A DNA stretch of 64,000 bases, taken from positions 45,042-109,041 of the forward strand of contig JBIQLN010000010.1 in assembly GCA_044464225.1 (NCBI GenBank), given 5' to 3'. A model generated the notes under the pieces. That model was not told the origin of the DNA and made no database searches. It saw nothing but the letters and a program-made list of their open reading frames with translations. The stretch comes from 66-474 sp044464225 (GTDB lineage Bacteria; Pseudomonadota; Gammaproteobacteria; Xanthomonadales; Rhodanobacteraceae). Below, piece after piece: positions 45,708 through 54,657 of the stretch (position 1 is its first letter; each line of letters starts with the position of its first letter). The position numbers were made by a program, and so were the translations under genes.

Positions 45708-45938
45708 ATGTCAGTGGGTACGGTGAAGTGGTTCAACGACGCCAAGGGCTTTGGTTTCATCACGCCCGACGGCGGCGGCGCGGACGTGTTCGTGCACTTT
45801 TCGGCCATCCGCGCGCAGGGGTTCCGCAGCCTGAAGGAAGGCCAGCGCGTGAAATTTGAAATCGTGCAGGGACCCAAGGGCATGCAGGCTTCGGAAGTGA
45901 CGGGCGAAGGCGAAGCCGCTTCCGCGCCCGCAGCGTGA
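45708..45938 (+). CDS. Cold-shock domain protein (CspA family)
   Basis: A 76-residue nucleic-acid chaperone. The two RNA-binding motifs are present: RNP1 in KGFGFIT and RNP2 in DVFVHFSAI. The start MSVGTVKWFNDAKGFG is classical. The C terminus is slightly longer than usual and Ala-rich. GAGGGG lies upstream of the ATG at 45708. There are 109 bp before it, without a recognisable cold-shock box. A hairpin follows the gene. Confidence 0.94.
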   Translation: MSVGTVKWFNDAKGFGFITPDGGGADVFVHFSAIRAQGFRSLKEGQRVKFEIVQGPKGMQASEVTGEGEAASAPAA

Positions 45939-45967
45939 TCCGCCGAAGTTCCTGAAGCCGGCTTCGA

Positions 45968-45992
45968 CAACAGCCGTTCGAAGCGGCTGTTG
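45968..45992 (+). terminator. Hairpin after the cold-shock gene
   Basis: A perfect 9-bp stem (CAACAGCCG / CGGCTGTTG) with a 7-nt loop lies 29 bp after the stop codon. There is no clear T-run. The ABC-transporter gene ends on the other strand at 46217. Confidence 0.45.
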
Positions 45993-45996
45993 GTGG

Positions 45997-46122
45997 GGAG
46001 CCAGGCCACGGAAGACTCGTACCGGAGTGGCGGGAAGCCGGAACGATTTCGTTTGCGGATCGTTCCATGGAGCAGCCATCGGGGCGATTGCACGGCCTTG
46101 GCGAGGAGCCAGGCCATGGAAG
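45997..46122. repeat. Short direct repeats between cspA and the ABC transporter
   Basis: GGAGCCAGGCCACGGAAG (45997) and GGAGCCAGGCCATGGAAG (46105) differ by one base and are 108 bp apart. The region holds no gene. A similar segment in reverse (GGCCTTCCATGGGCC) is at about 62943. Confidence 0.5.
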
Positions 46123-46216
46123 GCCGTGTCGGCGCTGCGCGATGCCATGGCGGTTGGGTTCCCGAGCCGATGCGTGACGCGGGGATGGGGACGATCGCCC
46201 CGCCATGGGCACACCG

Positions 46217-47998
46217 CTATGCCGCGAATTGCAGCCGGGCCAACTCCGCGTACAGCCCGCCTTCGCGCAACAGCTTGTCGTGACTGCCGTCGGCGACGAT
46301 CCGGCCCTGGTCCATCACCACGATTCGATCGGCACGCTGCACGGTAGCCAGTCGGTGTGCGATCACCAGCGTGGTGCGGCCGCGGCCGGCGCGTTCCAGC
46401 GCTGCCTGGATCGCGGCTTCGGATTGGGCGTCCAGGCTAGAGGTGGCTTCGTCCAGCAGCAGTACGGGTGCGTCTTTCAGGATCGCCCGCGCGATCGCGA
46501 TGCGCTGTCGCTGGCCGCCCGAGAGCCGCACGCCGCGCTCACCGAGCGGCGTGGCGAAGCCTTCGGCTTGTTCGCTGATGAAACCGAATGCTTCGGCGTC
46601 ACGGGCCGCCGCATGCACCGCGTCGTCGGTCGCGCCGGCGCGACCGAAACGGATGTTGTCGGCGGCACTCGCGCCGAAGATCACCGTTTCCTGTGGCACC
46701 AGCGCCAGCGCGCCTCGCAAGTCGTCGAGTTGCAGTGCACGCAGGTCAACGCCGTCCAGGGTGATGCGTCCGCGCAGTGGGTCGTGGAAACGCAGCAGCA
46801 GGTTGAACACCGTGCTCTTGCCGGCCCCGGACGGTCCGACCAGCGCCACCGTCTGGCCGGGGTGGATGCGCAAGGTGAAGTCGTGCAATGCCGGTGTGTC
46901 CGGGCGTGATGGATAACGGAATTCCACGTGTTCGAAGGCGATCGCACCCTGCGGCGGATGCGGAAGCGCTGCGGGTTCGACCGGGTCGGCAATCGACGGG
47001 CGTTCGTCCAGCAGTTCGCTGATCCGGCCCATCGAGCCGGCGGCGCGCAGCACGTCGCCCCACACGCCCCCCAGCGCGCCCACCGAACCCGCAGCCATCA
47101 CGGCATACAAGACGAACTGGCTCAACAAGCCCGCGTCCATCGAACCGGCCAGCACGTCCCGGGCGCCCGCCCACAGCACCAGCGTGACGGCCCCGAAAAT
47201 CAGCACGATCACGCCACCCGTCAGGATCGCGCGGGCGGCGATGCGTTTCTGTGCCGCCCGCAACGCACGCCGGACCGCGTCGCCATAGCGCGCGCTTTCG
47301 ATGCCTTCGCGTGCATACGCCTTCACTGCGTGCACGGCATTCAGCGTTTCATTGGCGATCGCGCTGGTATCGGCGATGCGGTCCTGGTTGGCGCGCGCGA
47401 GCCGCGTCAGGCGTTTGCCAAACAAGGCGATCGGCAGGATCACGGCCGGTATTACCAGCGCGGTCAGGCCAGCCAGCCGCGGGCTGGTCCAGACCATCAG
47501 CGCCGCCGCGCCGATCACCATCACCACGCTGCGCAATGCGATCGAGATGCTGGAGCCGATCAGTGTCTGTACCACTTCGGTGTCCGTGCCGAGGCGCGAA
47601 ATAAGTTCGCCGACGCGGGTTTTTTCGTAGAACGCGACGTCCAGCCGGATCAGGCGCGAATACAGGATCTCGCGCAGCGCCGCGATGGCGCGCTCCCCGA
47701 GCAGGCTGATGCAGAAGTACCGGGCGGCGGTGGCGATCGCCAGCACCAGTGCCAGCAGGAACAGCAGCAGGAAGGTGCCGTTGACCAGTGCGGCGTCGTG
47801 GCTGGCGAACCCGCGGTCGATCATGTGCCGGACGGCGACGGGCAATGCCAGCGTGGCGGCGGAGGACAGGGCGAGGAAAAACAGCCAGCCGGCGGCCAGG
47901 GTCCGGTGCCGACGCATGTAGGGCCACAGTGCGCCAAGCGCGGCGAGCTGGCGGGCAGGGCGCGTGCGGCCGGAATCGGCTGATCGGGTCATCGCCAT
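46217..47998 (-). CDS. ABC exporter (MsbA/LmrA-type half transporter)
   Basis: A 593-residue fusion of a six-helix membrane domain (about residues 20-310) and an ATPase domain (about 350-590). The ATPase has Walker A GPSGAGKST, the signature LSGGQRQ and Walker B VLLLDEATSSLD, followed by the H-loop (VIAHRLAT). It works as a dimer. In the MsbA group such proteins flip lipids or export drugs; the substrate here is not clear. The gene is alone on the minus strand, divergent from the large sensor protein gene. MsbA itself is usually beside lpxK, which is absent here. Confidence 0.9.
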   Translation of the reverse strand: MAMTRSADSGRTRPARQLAALGALWPYMRRHRTLAAGWLFFLALSSAATLALPVAVRHMIDRGFASHDAALVNGTFLLLFLLALVLAIATAARYFCISLLGERAIAALREILYSRLIRLDVAFYEKTRVGELISRLGTDTEVVQTLIGSSISIALRSVVMVIGAAALMVWTSPRLAGLTALVIPAVILPIALFGKRLTRLARANQDRIADTSAIANETLNAVHAVKAYAREGIESARYGDAVRRALRAAQKRIAARAILTGGVIVLIFGAVTLVLWAGARDVLAGSMDAGLLSQFVLYAVMAAGSVGALGGVWGDVLRAAGSMGRISELLDERPSIADPVEPAALPHPPQGAIAFEHVEFRYPSRPDTPALHDFTLRIHPGQTVALVGPSGAGKSTVFNLLLRFHDPLRGRITLDGVDLRALQLDDLRGALALVPQETVIFGASAADNIRFGRAGATDDAVHAAARDAEAFGFISEQAEGFATPLGERGVRLSGGQRQRIAIARAILKDAPVLLLDEATSSLDAQSEAAIQAALERAGRGRTTLVIAHRLATVQRADRIVVMDQGRIVADGSHDKLLREGGLYAELARLQFAA

Positions 47999-48212
47999 GA
48001 AGTGGGGATCAGGCCGGCCAGTTCAACGCGGTTCCCCGAGCGGCCTTGGTGGCTGCGCACGGAGGCTCGAGCAAATCTTCCCGAAATACGGCTACTTGCG
48101 CGGGATTTGGAGAAGCCGGGGACGCCCTGGGTGGAAATGATCATCAATGATTTCCCGAATTGGCCGATACAGCAGTACGGGCCGGCCGGACGTTGCGGTG
48201 GGTTGAGGTGGC

Positions 48213-51200
48213 GTGATGGCATCGCTTGTGCAAGAGGCACAAGGCTTGCCACCCGCCGATTTGTCCGCAACAGGGTGGCGCATGACCAAACGGAGTTCCA
48301 GGTACATGGGAGGGCTGAAGCGGGGTTTCATCGCGATTGTGCTCGTGGCCATTGTCGTGGCAGCTGCAGTTGCGGCTGCAGGAGCGCTCGACGCTCCCGC
48401 GCCGGCAGCGCCCGCTGGTAGCCACCCGGAAACCATCCGCGTGGCAACCGCCCGCCACTATCCGCCGTTCCTGTTTCTGGATGGAGACGGAAGGACGCAG
48501 GGGTATGAAGCCGACATGTGGCACCTGTTCCAGGCCCACACCGGCATCCACGTCGAGCTTCTGCCGATGGGATGGGAAGCCGCCCAGCAGGCCGTGCTGT
48601 CCGGGCGCGCCGACGTGATCGACATGCTCTACCGCACCCCCGCCCGGGATGCGCAATACGAGTTTTCCCGCCCCTATGCCTCGCAGCCGGTCGGCATTTA
48701 CGTCGAACAGCGCATTCGCGGCATCCGGGACGTGGCCACGCTGCGCGGCTTCCCCGTGGGGGTGCTGCGCGGCGATGCCTGCGCCGAGCGCCTGCGGGCG
48801 TCCGGCTTGCACTATCTGCAGCAGTACGACAGCTACGAGGCAATGATCGAGGCCGCGGTGCAGGGAACCCTGCGCATTTTCTGCATGGACCAGTATCCGG
48901 CCGACTACTACCTGTACCGGGACGACGCGCACGACAGGTTTTACCGGGCATTCGTGCTTTACACGGGCGAACCCCGCTGGGCCGTCCGCAAGGGCAACCT
49001 GCCGCTGCTGCACGCGGTCGAGCAAGGCATGGCATCGATCACGCCAGACCAGCGCGCCAGGCTGCAGGCACGTTGGCTGGAACATCCCGCCGCGCTGCTG
49101 CCTTACCTGCACGCGGCCAGGATCACCCTGGCAATCACGGTCGCGCTGATCTCATTGATGATGCTTTGGGTATGGATGCTTCGCCGCAGCGTCGCGCGTC
49201 GCACGCGCGAGCTGAACGCGGAGCAGGGCAACATGCGCGCGCTGTTCGATGCCAGCCCCGACGCGATGTGGGTGACCGATTGCCACGGCGTGCTGCTCAA
49301 GTGCAACGAACGCACTGCCCGGGTTTTCGGCATGCCGCCGGAAAAGATGATCGGGTACACCGCCGCTCAGGCGATGGACGCGGCGAATTCCACGTTCGCC
49401 ACCGAATCGAAAGCCATGAACCTGGCCGTGCTGAACTCCCGGCAGCGCCAGCGGGCGGTGCTGCCATTGGCGCTGCCGGGTGGCAGCACGCTGGACCTGG
49501 ACATCATCAAGGTGCCGCTGTACGCCAGCGATGGGCAAGTGCGCGGCGTCCTCAACACTGCACGCGACATCAGCGAGCGCCTGCAAACGGAAGAGCGGTT
49601 GCGACTGTGGGCGCATGCGTTCCAGCACGCGACCTTTGCCGTCGCCATGTTCGACGCGCGGACCAAGTGCATTACCGCGGCCAATCCCGCCTTTGCCCGC
49701 GAGCGTGGCTACACGCCCGAAGAAATGGTGGGAATGCCGGTCGACGCGCTGTATCCGGAAGACCTGCTGGAAGAGCGGCGGAGGGCGCGGCACGACATCA
49801 ACAAACTCGACCACGCGATGATCGCAACCGAACAGGTGACGCGCGACGGGCGCCGGTTCCCGGTCTTGCTGGACATTTCGATCACCCACGATGTCGATGG
49901 CGAGGCGCAATACGTGATCGTGTACGCGCAGGACATCAGTGACCGCGAACGCACCGAGAGCGAACTGCGGCTGGCCGCCGTTGCATTCCAGTCACAGGCT
50001 TCCCTGGTGGTGATGGATGCCGATCGCGTGATCCAGCGGGTGAATGGCGCCTTTGCCTCGTTGACCGGCTACGAGCCCGATCAGGTGATCGGGCAACCGT
50101 TCTCGCTGCTGCGCTCCCGCCACCATGACGAACCGTTCCACCAGCACGTATGGGAACAGGTCGCGCGTGACGGAATCTGGCAGGGCGAGCAGTGGATACA
50201 GGTCAGGCAGGGGCAACCCAAGGTGATCCGTGCGGTGGTGTCGGCGGTCGCCGATGCCGCGGGCAAGGTGACCCACTACATCTGCTCCATGATCGACCTG
50301 ACCGGCGAACGCGAAGCGCACGCGAGCGTCGATCACATGACGTTCTTCGACTCGCTGACCGACCTCCCCAATCGGCACTTCCTGCACGGGCGACTGCAAC
50401 ACCTGCTGGAAGATGGCGATTCCCGGGGCGGCGCGCTGTTGATGTTCGACCTGGACCATTTCAAGCGGGTGAACGATCTTCGCGGGCACGCCGCCGGCGA
50501 TGCACTGCTCGGGCTGATCGCGCAGCGGCTGCGCCACATGCAGGACGACCGCTACGTGTTGAGCCGCTTCAGCGGAGGCACCTTCGCGTTGCTGGCGGGC
50601 TGCGGTGGCGACCAGCCGGGGGTGGCCCCGAAGCAGGCCTGGGCCTCTGCGGAACGCGTCCGCCAGGCATTGCGGGAACCGTTCCAGTTGGGCGGTGACA
50701 CGCCGGTCACGATCACCATCAGCATCGGTTGGACCGAACTGGTGCCGGGCCACGGTACGCCCGAGTCCGTGCTCAAGGAAGCGGAGCTGGCGATGTACCG
50801 CGCCAAGGCCGCGGGTCGCGACCAGGTGTGCCGCTTCCAGCCCGCGATGCACGCCGAACTGGTGCACCATGAAGCTCTGGTTCAGGACCTGCGCCGCGCG
50901 ATCGGTGATGAAACCTTCGATTTGCACCTGCAGGCGCAGGTGGATCGCGGGGGCGAAGTGATCGGGGCCGAAGCCCTGTTGCGCTGGACGCGCCCCTCGG
51001 GCGAACGCGTGCCGCCGGATGTTTTCATTCCCATCGCCGAAGACAACGGGCTGATTTTTCCGCTGGGCGATTGGGTGCTGCGGCGCGCCTGCGCCTGGCT
51101 CGTCGCGTGGTCAAGCCAGCCGTCGCTGTGCGACTTGTCGCTCGCGGTGAACGTGAGTGCGCGGCAGTTTGCGCAGGCCGGGTTCGTGGACAGCGTGCGT

Positions 51201-51716
51201 GGCGCCTTGTCGGCGACGGGTGCGGTCGCGTCGCGGCTCAAGCTGGAGATCACCGAGACGGCGGTGCTGGAAGATTTTCATGAGACCGCGGCGAAGCTGG
51301 CCGAATTGCGCGCACTGGGGGTCAAGGTTTCGCTGGACGACTTCGGCACCGGCTACTCGTCGCTCGCCTATCTGACGCGCCTGCCGCTGGATCAGCTGAA
51401 GATCGACCGTTCGTTCGTGGACCGGCTGCCGGAGGATCGCAACGACGCGATGGTCGCGCAAACCATCATCGGGATGGGAAGAGGCCTTGGCCTGGACGTG
51501 ATCGCCGAAGGCGTCGAAACCGAAGCGCAGCGCAAATTCCTGATGGCACAGGGCTGCGACGCCTTCCAGGGGTTCCTGGTCGCGCGGCCGATGCCGCGCG
51601 AAGCATTCGAAGCCATGCTGGACCAGCGGGTGGATGCGCGGAAAGTCGCCGGCGGCCAGCGCCACCCGGGTGGGCCGCTTCCCCGCGTGGGGCGGCGCCA
51701 CCGCAATGCCGGTTGA
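48213..51716 (+). CDS. Periplasmic-sensor/PAS/degenerate GGDEF/EAL signalling protein
   Basis: A 1167-residue membrane protein. A signal anchor lies at about residues 38-58. A solute-binding-protein (SBP_bac_3) sensor covers about 73-300. Membrane helix 2 is at about 303-325. Three PAS domains follow at about 345-455, 475-585 and 595-705, then GGDEF at about 710-880 and EAL at about 895-1140. The GGDEF active site is changed to SGGTF (about 785), so cyclase activity is unlikely. The EAL domain keeps its catalytic set: Glu920 in EALLRW, NVSARQF, ITETAV, LDDFGTG, LKIDRSF and IAEGVET. It is therefore probably a cyclic-di-GMP phosphodiesterase. The start is uncertain (48213, 48216, or 48282). Confidence 0.86.
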   Translation: MMASLVQEAQGLPPADLSATGWRMTKRSSRYMGGLKRGFIAIVLVAIVVAAAVAAAGALDAPAPAAPAGSHPETIRVATARHYPPFLFLDGDGRTQGYEADMWHLFQAHTGIHVELLPMGWEAAQQAVLSGRADVIDMLYRTPARDAQYEFSRPYASQPVGIYVEQRIRGIRDVATLRGFPVGVLRGDACAERLRASGLHYLQQYDSYEAMIEAAVQGTLRIFCMDQYPADYYLYRDDAHDRFYRAFVLYTGEPRWAVRKGNLPLLHAVEQGMASITPDQRARLQARWLEHPAALLPYLHAARITLAITVALISLMMLWVWMLRRSVARRTRELNAEQGNMRALFDASPDAMWVTDCHGVLLKCNERTARVFGMPPEKMIGYTAAQAMDAANSTFATESKAMNLAVLNSRQRQRAVLPLALPGGSTLDLDIIKVPLYASDGQVRGVLNTARDISERLQTEERLRLWAHAFQHATFAVAMFDARTKCITAANPAFARERGYTPEEMVGMPVDALYPEDLLEERRRARHDINKLDHAMIATEQVTRDGRRFPVLLDISITHDVDGEAQYVIVYAQDISDRERTESELRLAAVAFQSQASLVVMDADRVIQRVNGAFASLTGYEPDQVIGQPFSLLRSRHHDEPFHQHVWEQVARDGIWQGEQWIQVRQGQPKVIRAVVSAVADAAGKVTHYICSMIDLTGEREAHASVDHMTFFDSLTDLPNRHFLHGRLQHLLEDGDSRGGALLMFDLDHFKRVNDLRGHAAGDALLGLIAQRLRHMQDDRYVLSRFSGGTFALLAGCGGDQPGVAPKQAWASAERVRQALREPFQLGGDTPVTITISIGWTELVPGHGTPESVLKEAELAMYRAKAAGRDQVCRFQPAMHAELVHHEALVQDLRRAIGDETFDLHLQAQVDRGGEVIGAEALLRWTRPSGERVPPDVFIPIAEDNGLIFPLGDWVLRRACAWLVAWSSQPSLCDLSLAVNVSARQFAQAGFVDSVRGALSATGAVASRLKLEITETAVLEDFHETAAKLAELRALGVKVSLDDFGTGYSSLAYLTRLPLDQLKIDRSFVDRLPEDRNDAMVAQTIIGMGRGLGLDVIAEGVETEAQRKFLMAQGCDAFQGFLVARPMPREAFEAMLDQRVDARKVAGGQRHPGGPLPRVGRRHRNAG

Positions 51717-51724
51717 GCCGGCAT
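51706..51724. terminator. Hairpin between the convergent EAL and aldehyde dehydrogenase genes
   Basis: A 7-bp stem (ATGCCGG / CCGGCAT) with a 5-nt loop spans the EAL stop codon. Both flanking genes end here. No T-run is present, so it is a weak candidate. Confidence 0.4.
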
Positions 51725-51739
51725 GGCGCGTGCGTCCCG

Positions 51740-53185
51740 TCACGGATCGCGGATCACCAGCAACCTGCGTTCGGTCATGTCCTCGATCGCGTAGCGGATC
51801 CCTTCACGGCCGAAACCGGAAAGCTTCACGCCGCCATACGGCATGTTGTCCACCCGGAAGCTCGGGATGTCGCCGACTACCACGCCGCCTTCGACCAGCG
51901 TGTCCCACGCGCGCATGGCATGCGTGAGGTTGTCGGTGAACACGCCCGCCTGCAGGCCGTAGGCGGACTCGTTGACGATGGCGAGCGCCGTATCGAAATC
52001 GTCGAATGGTTCCAGCAGCGCGACCGGCCCGAAGGCCTCCAGGCAACTGAGTTTCGCCGCGTGCGGCACGTTTTCGAGCACGGTCGCATCCAGCATGCTG
52101 CCGTTGCGCTTGCCGCCGCACAGGATCTTCGCGCCGGCCTTCTTCGCTTCCGCGATCCAGCCTTCCAGGCGCAGCGCAGCGGCTTCGTCGATCATGGGGC
52201 CGAGGAAGGTTTCGGGATCCTTCGGATCGCCGGCCTTCAGCTTTTTCGTCGCCGCGACGAAGCGCTTCTTCACCTCGTCGTACAACGACGCGTGCACGAG
52301 GATGCGTTGCACGCCGATGCAGCTTTGCCCTGATTGATAGAAGCTGCCGGAGATCAATCGCGAGATCACGAAGTCGAGGCGCGGCTTCTGGTCGACATCC
52401 ACGATGCACGCGGCGTTGCCGCCGAGTTCCAGTACCACCTTCTTCTTGCCGGCGCGTGCCTTCAATTCCCAGCCGATCTGGCCGCCGGTGAACGACAGCA
52501 GTTTGAGGCGGTCATCTTCCACGAACGGATCGGCATCCTCGATGCGGCACGGCAGGATCGAGAACGCGCCTTCCGGCAGATCGGTTTCCGCCAGCACCTC
52601 GCCGATGATCAGCGCGCCGATCGGCGTGCGTTCGGACGGCTTCAGCACGAACGGACAACCCGCCGCGATCGCCGGCGCGACCTTGTGCGCGACCAGGTTC
52701 AACGGAAAATTGAAGGGCGTGATGAACGAACACGGCCCCAGCGGCACGCGCTTGACGAAGCCGCGATAGCCATTCGTGCGCTGGGAGATTTCAAGATTGA
52801 CGATCTCGCCGTCGAGGCGGGTGGACTCGTCGGCGGCGATCCGGAAGGTGTCGATCAGGCGTTCCGCTTCGCCTTGCGAATCCTTGATCGGCTTGCCGGC
52901 TTCGACGCAGAGCGCATAGGCGAGTTCGTCCTTGCGCTTGCGCATGCTTTCCACGCAATGTTCGAGGACCGCGCGTCGCTGGTATGGCTTCATCGCGGCC
53001 ATGGGCGCGGCGGCTTCCGCTGCGGCGGCGATCGCCTGTTCGATGGCCGCGGCGTCCGCCATCGCGACCCGCGTTGCAGGCTCGCCGGAATATTTGTCGA
53101 GTACCGGCAAGTCCGCGTTGGCTTGCACCGGGCTGTTGGCGAGGTAATAGGGATAGCGCGGTTTCAGTTTTGGCGTCCTGGACAT
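51740..53185 (-). CDS. NAD(P)-dependent aldehyde dehydrogenase
   Basis: A 481-residue enzyme of the ALDH superfamily. The glutamate motif is LELGGNAACIV and the catalytic cysteine is in SGQSCIGVQRI. The cofactor fold is seen in TPFNFPLNLVAHKVAPA and KPSERTPIG, and FGPVALLEPFDDFD is in the C-terminal part. The sequence is closer to the lactaldehyde/glyceraldehyde/phosphonoacetaldehyde-type group than to betaine aldehyde enzymes. The substrate cannot be fixed. The ATG at 53185 has GGGAGC upstream. It is 113 bp downstream of xseA. Confidence 0.88.
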   Translation of the reverse strand: MSRTPKLKPRYPYYLANSPVQANADLPVLDKYSGEPATRVAMADAAAIEQAIAAAAEAAAPMAAMKPYQRRAVLEHCVESMRKRKDELAYALCVEAGKPIKDSQGEAERLIDTFRIAADESTRLDGEIVNLEISQRTNGYRGFVKRVPLGPCSFITPFNFPLNLVAHKVAPAIAAGCPFVLKPSERTPIGALIIGEVLAETDLPEGAFSILPCRIEDADPFVEDDRLKLLSFTGGQIGWELKARAGKKKVVLELGGNAACIVDVDQKPRLDFVISRLISGSFYQSGQSCIGVQRILVHASLYDEVKKRFVAATKKLKAGDPKDPETFLGPMIDEAAALRLEGWIAEAKKAGAKILCGGKRNGSMLDATVLENVPHAAKLSCLEAFGPVALLEPFDDFDTALAIVNESAYGLQAGVFTDNLTHAMRAWDTLVEGGVVVGDIPSFRVDNMPYGGVKLSGFGREGIRYAIEDMTERRLLVIRDP

Positions 53186-53298
53186 GGAGCTCCCGTGGCG
53201 GGGCAAGGGCGATGGAAGGTGAACACGGATTGTTGCCGAAGGGTTGTTTCGAATCCGTATATGCCTGCCCGGATGGACAAGAAAGGCATACGCGGGTC

Positions 53299-54657
53299 TC
53301 AGTGTCGATCCACCGGATCCACCCGCAGCGGCAGTTCCCCGTCGGCGAGCCGTGCACGGAGGACCGTGCCCGGTCGTGCACCGCGCGCCGAGCGCAGCAC
53401 GTTTCCGGATTCGTCGAAGAGGATCGCGTAACCGCGCTTCAACACATCGAGCGGATTGACCGCGTTCAAGGCGCGCGCAAGCCCGGCCAGCCGTTGCCGG
53501 CGACGCTCGCCGCCATGCTCCCACGCGGCAAGAAGCCGCCGTTGCAGATCCGCGTTGCGTTGCGCCAGCTGTTGCAGGCGCGCCCGGGGGTGCCGGGAAA
53601 GCAGCCGCGTTCCGGCGTGGGCGAGGCGAGCCGCGGCGCGTTCGCGCGCCATGATTTGCGCGCGAAGCAGGCGCTCGCGCAATTCGACCAGCCGCTCGCG
53701 CCCCATCGCGAGCCGTTGCTGCGGCCGCTGGGTATTCAGCCGCGCGGCGAGATGATCGAGTCGCTGCATCAGGTTCTGCGCACGCCGTCGCCAACCCGTG
53801 CGCAGCCGACTGTCGAGGTGTGCCAGCATGCGGACCAGCGCATCTCCGTCCGGCAGGATCAATTCCGCCGCAGCCGAAGGCGTCGGCGCGCGCAGGTCGG
53901 CGACGAAATCGCTGATTGAGAAATCGACTTCGTGCCCGACGGCCGAAACCACCGGCACCGGGCTCGCGGCGATCGCCCGCGCGACCGCTTCGTCATTGAA
54001 CGCCGCCAGGTCTTCCAGCGAACCGCCGCCGCGGGTGACCAGCAGTACGTCGTATCGCCCGGACTTCGCGGCATTGCGCAGCATCGCGGCGATCTGCGCC
54101 GGTGCCTCCATGCCTTGCACCAGCACCGGCAGCACTTCTATCGCCGTTAGCGCGAAGCGCCTGCGCGCCACCGACAGCACGTCGCGGATCGCGGCGCCGC
54201 GGGCCGACGTGATCACGCCAAGCCGGTGCGGAAACGCCGGCAGCGTGCGCTTGCGGTTTTCATCGAACAGGCCTTCCGCCTGCAGTTTGGCCTTGAGCTG
54301 TTCGAAAGCACGGCGCAGCGCACCTTCGCCGGCGTCTTCCATCTGTTCGATGACCAACTGGAAACTGCCGCGCGCCTCGTACAGGCTGACCCGCGCGCGC
54401 GCCAGCACCCGCGTGCCGTTGCCGGGCCGGAATCGCAGCCGCGCGTTCTCGCGTGCGAACATTGCGCAGCGCACTTCGGCCGCCGCGTCCTTCAGCGAGA
54501 AATACCAGTGTCCGGATGCGGCGCGCGTGAAATTGCACACCTCGCCCTCGATCCAGACCATCGGCAACGCGCCCTCGATCAATTCACGCACCAGCCGGTT
54601 GAGCGCGGAAGGCGTCAGCACGCGACGCGGATCGGGCGTGGGCATTTCAACGGTCAT
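53299..54657 (-). CDS. xseA: Exodeoxyribonuclease VII large subunit
   Basis: A 452-residue subunit of the single-strand DNA exonuclease Exo VII. The N-terminal OB domain (LPMVWIEGEVCNF and GHWYFSLKD) is followed by the catalytic domain with VITSARGAAIRDV, LLVTRGGGSLEDLAAFNDE and VVSAVGHEVDFSISD. A coiled-coil region of Arg/Leu-rich heptads is at about 280-400, and the end has NPLDVLKRGYAIL. The start at 54657 overlaps the phospholipase D gene stop by 11 bp; the second ATG (54645) is also possible. The small subunit xseB is not in the window. Confidence 0.94.
   Translation of the reverse strand: MTVEMPTPDPRRVLTPSALNRLVRELIEGALPMVWIEGEVCNFTRAASGHWYFSLKDAAAEVRCAMFARENARLRFRPGNGTRVLARARVSLYEARGSFQLVIEQMEDAGEGALRRAFEQLKAKLQAEGLFDENRKRTLPAFPHRLGVITSARGAAIRDVLSVARRRFALTAIEVLPVLVQGMEAPAQIAAMLRNAAKSGRYDVLLVTRGGGSLEDLAAFNDEAVARAIAASPVPVVSAVGHEVDFSISDFVADLRAPTPSAAAELILPDGDALVRMLAHLDSRLRTGWRRRAQNLMQRLDHLAARLNTQRPQQRLAMGRERLVELRERLLRAQIMARERAAARLAHAGTRLLSRHPRARLQQLAQRNADLQRRLLAAWEHGGERRRQRLAGLARALNAVNPLDVLKRGYAILFDESGNVLRSARGARPGTVLRARLADGELPLRVDPVDRH

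Noticed and set aside
54647..54657. Overlap of the phospholipase D and xseA genes as a sign of a frameshift
   Set aside because: An 11-bp overlap on one strand is ordinary for an operon, and both proteins are complete at these ends.
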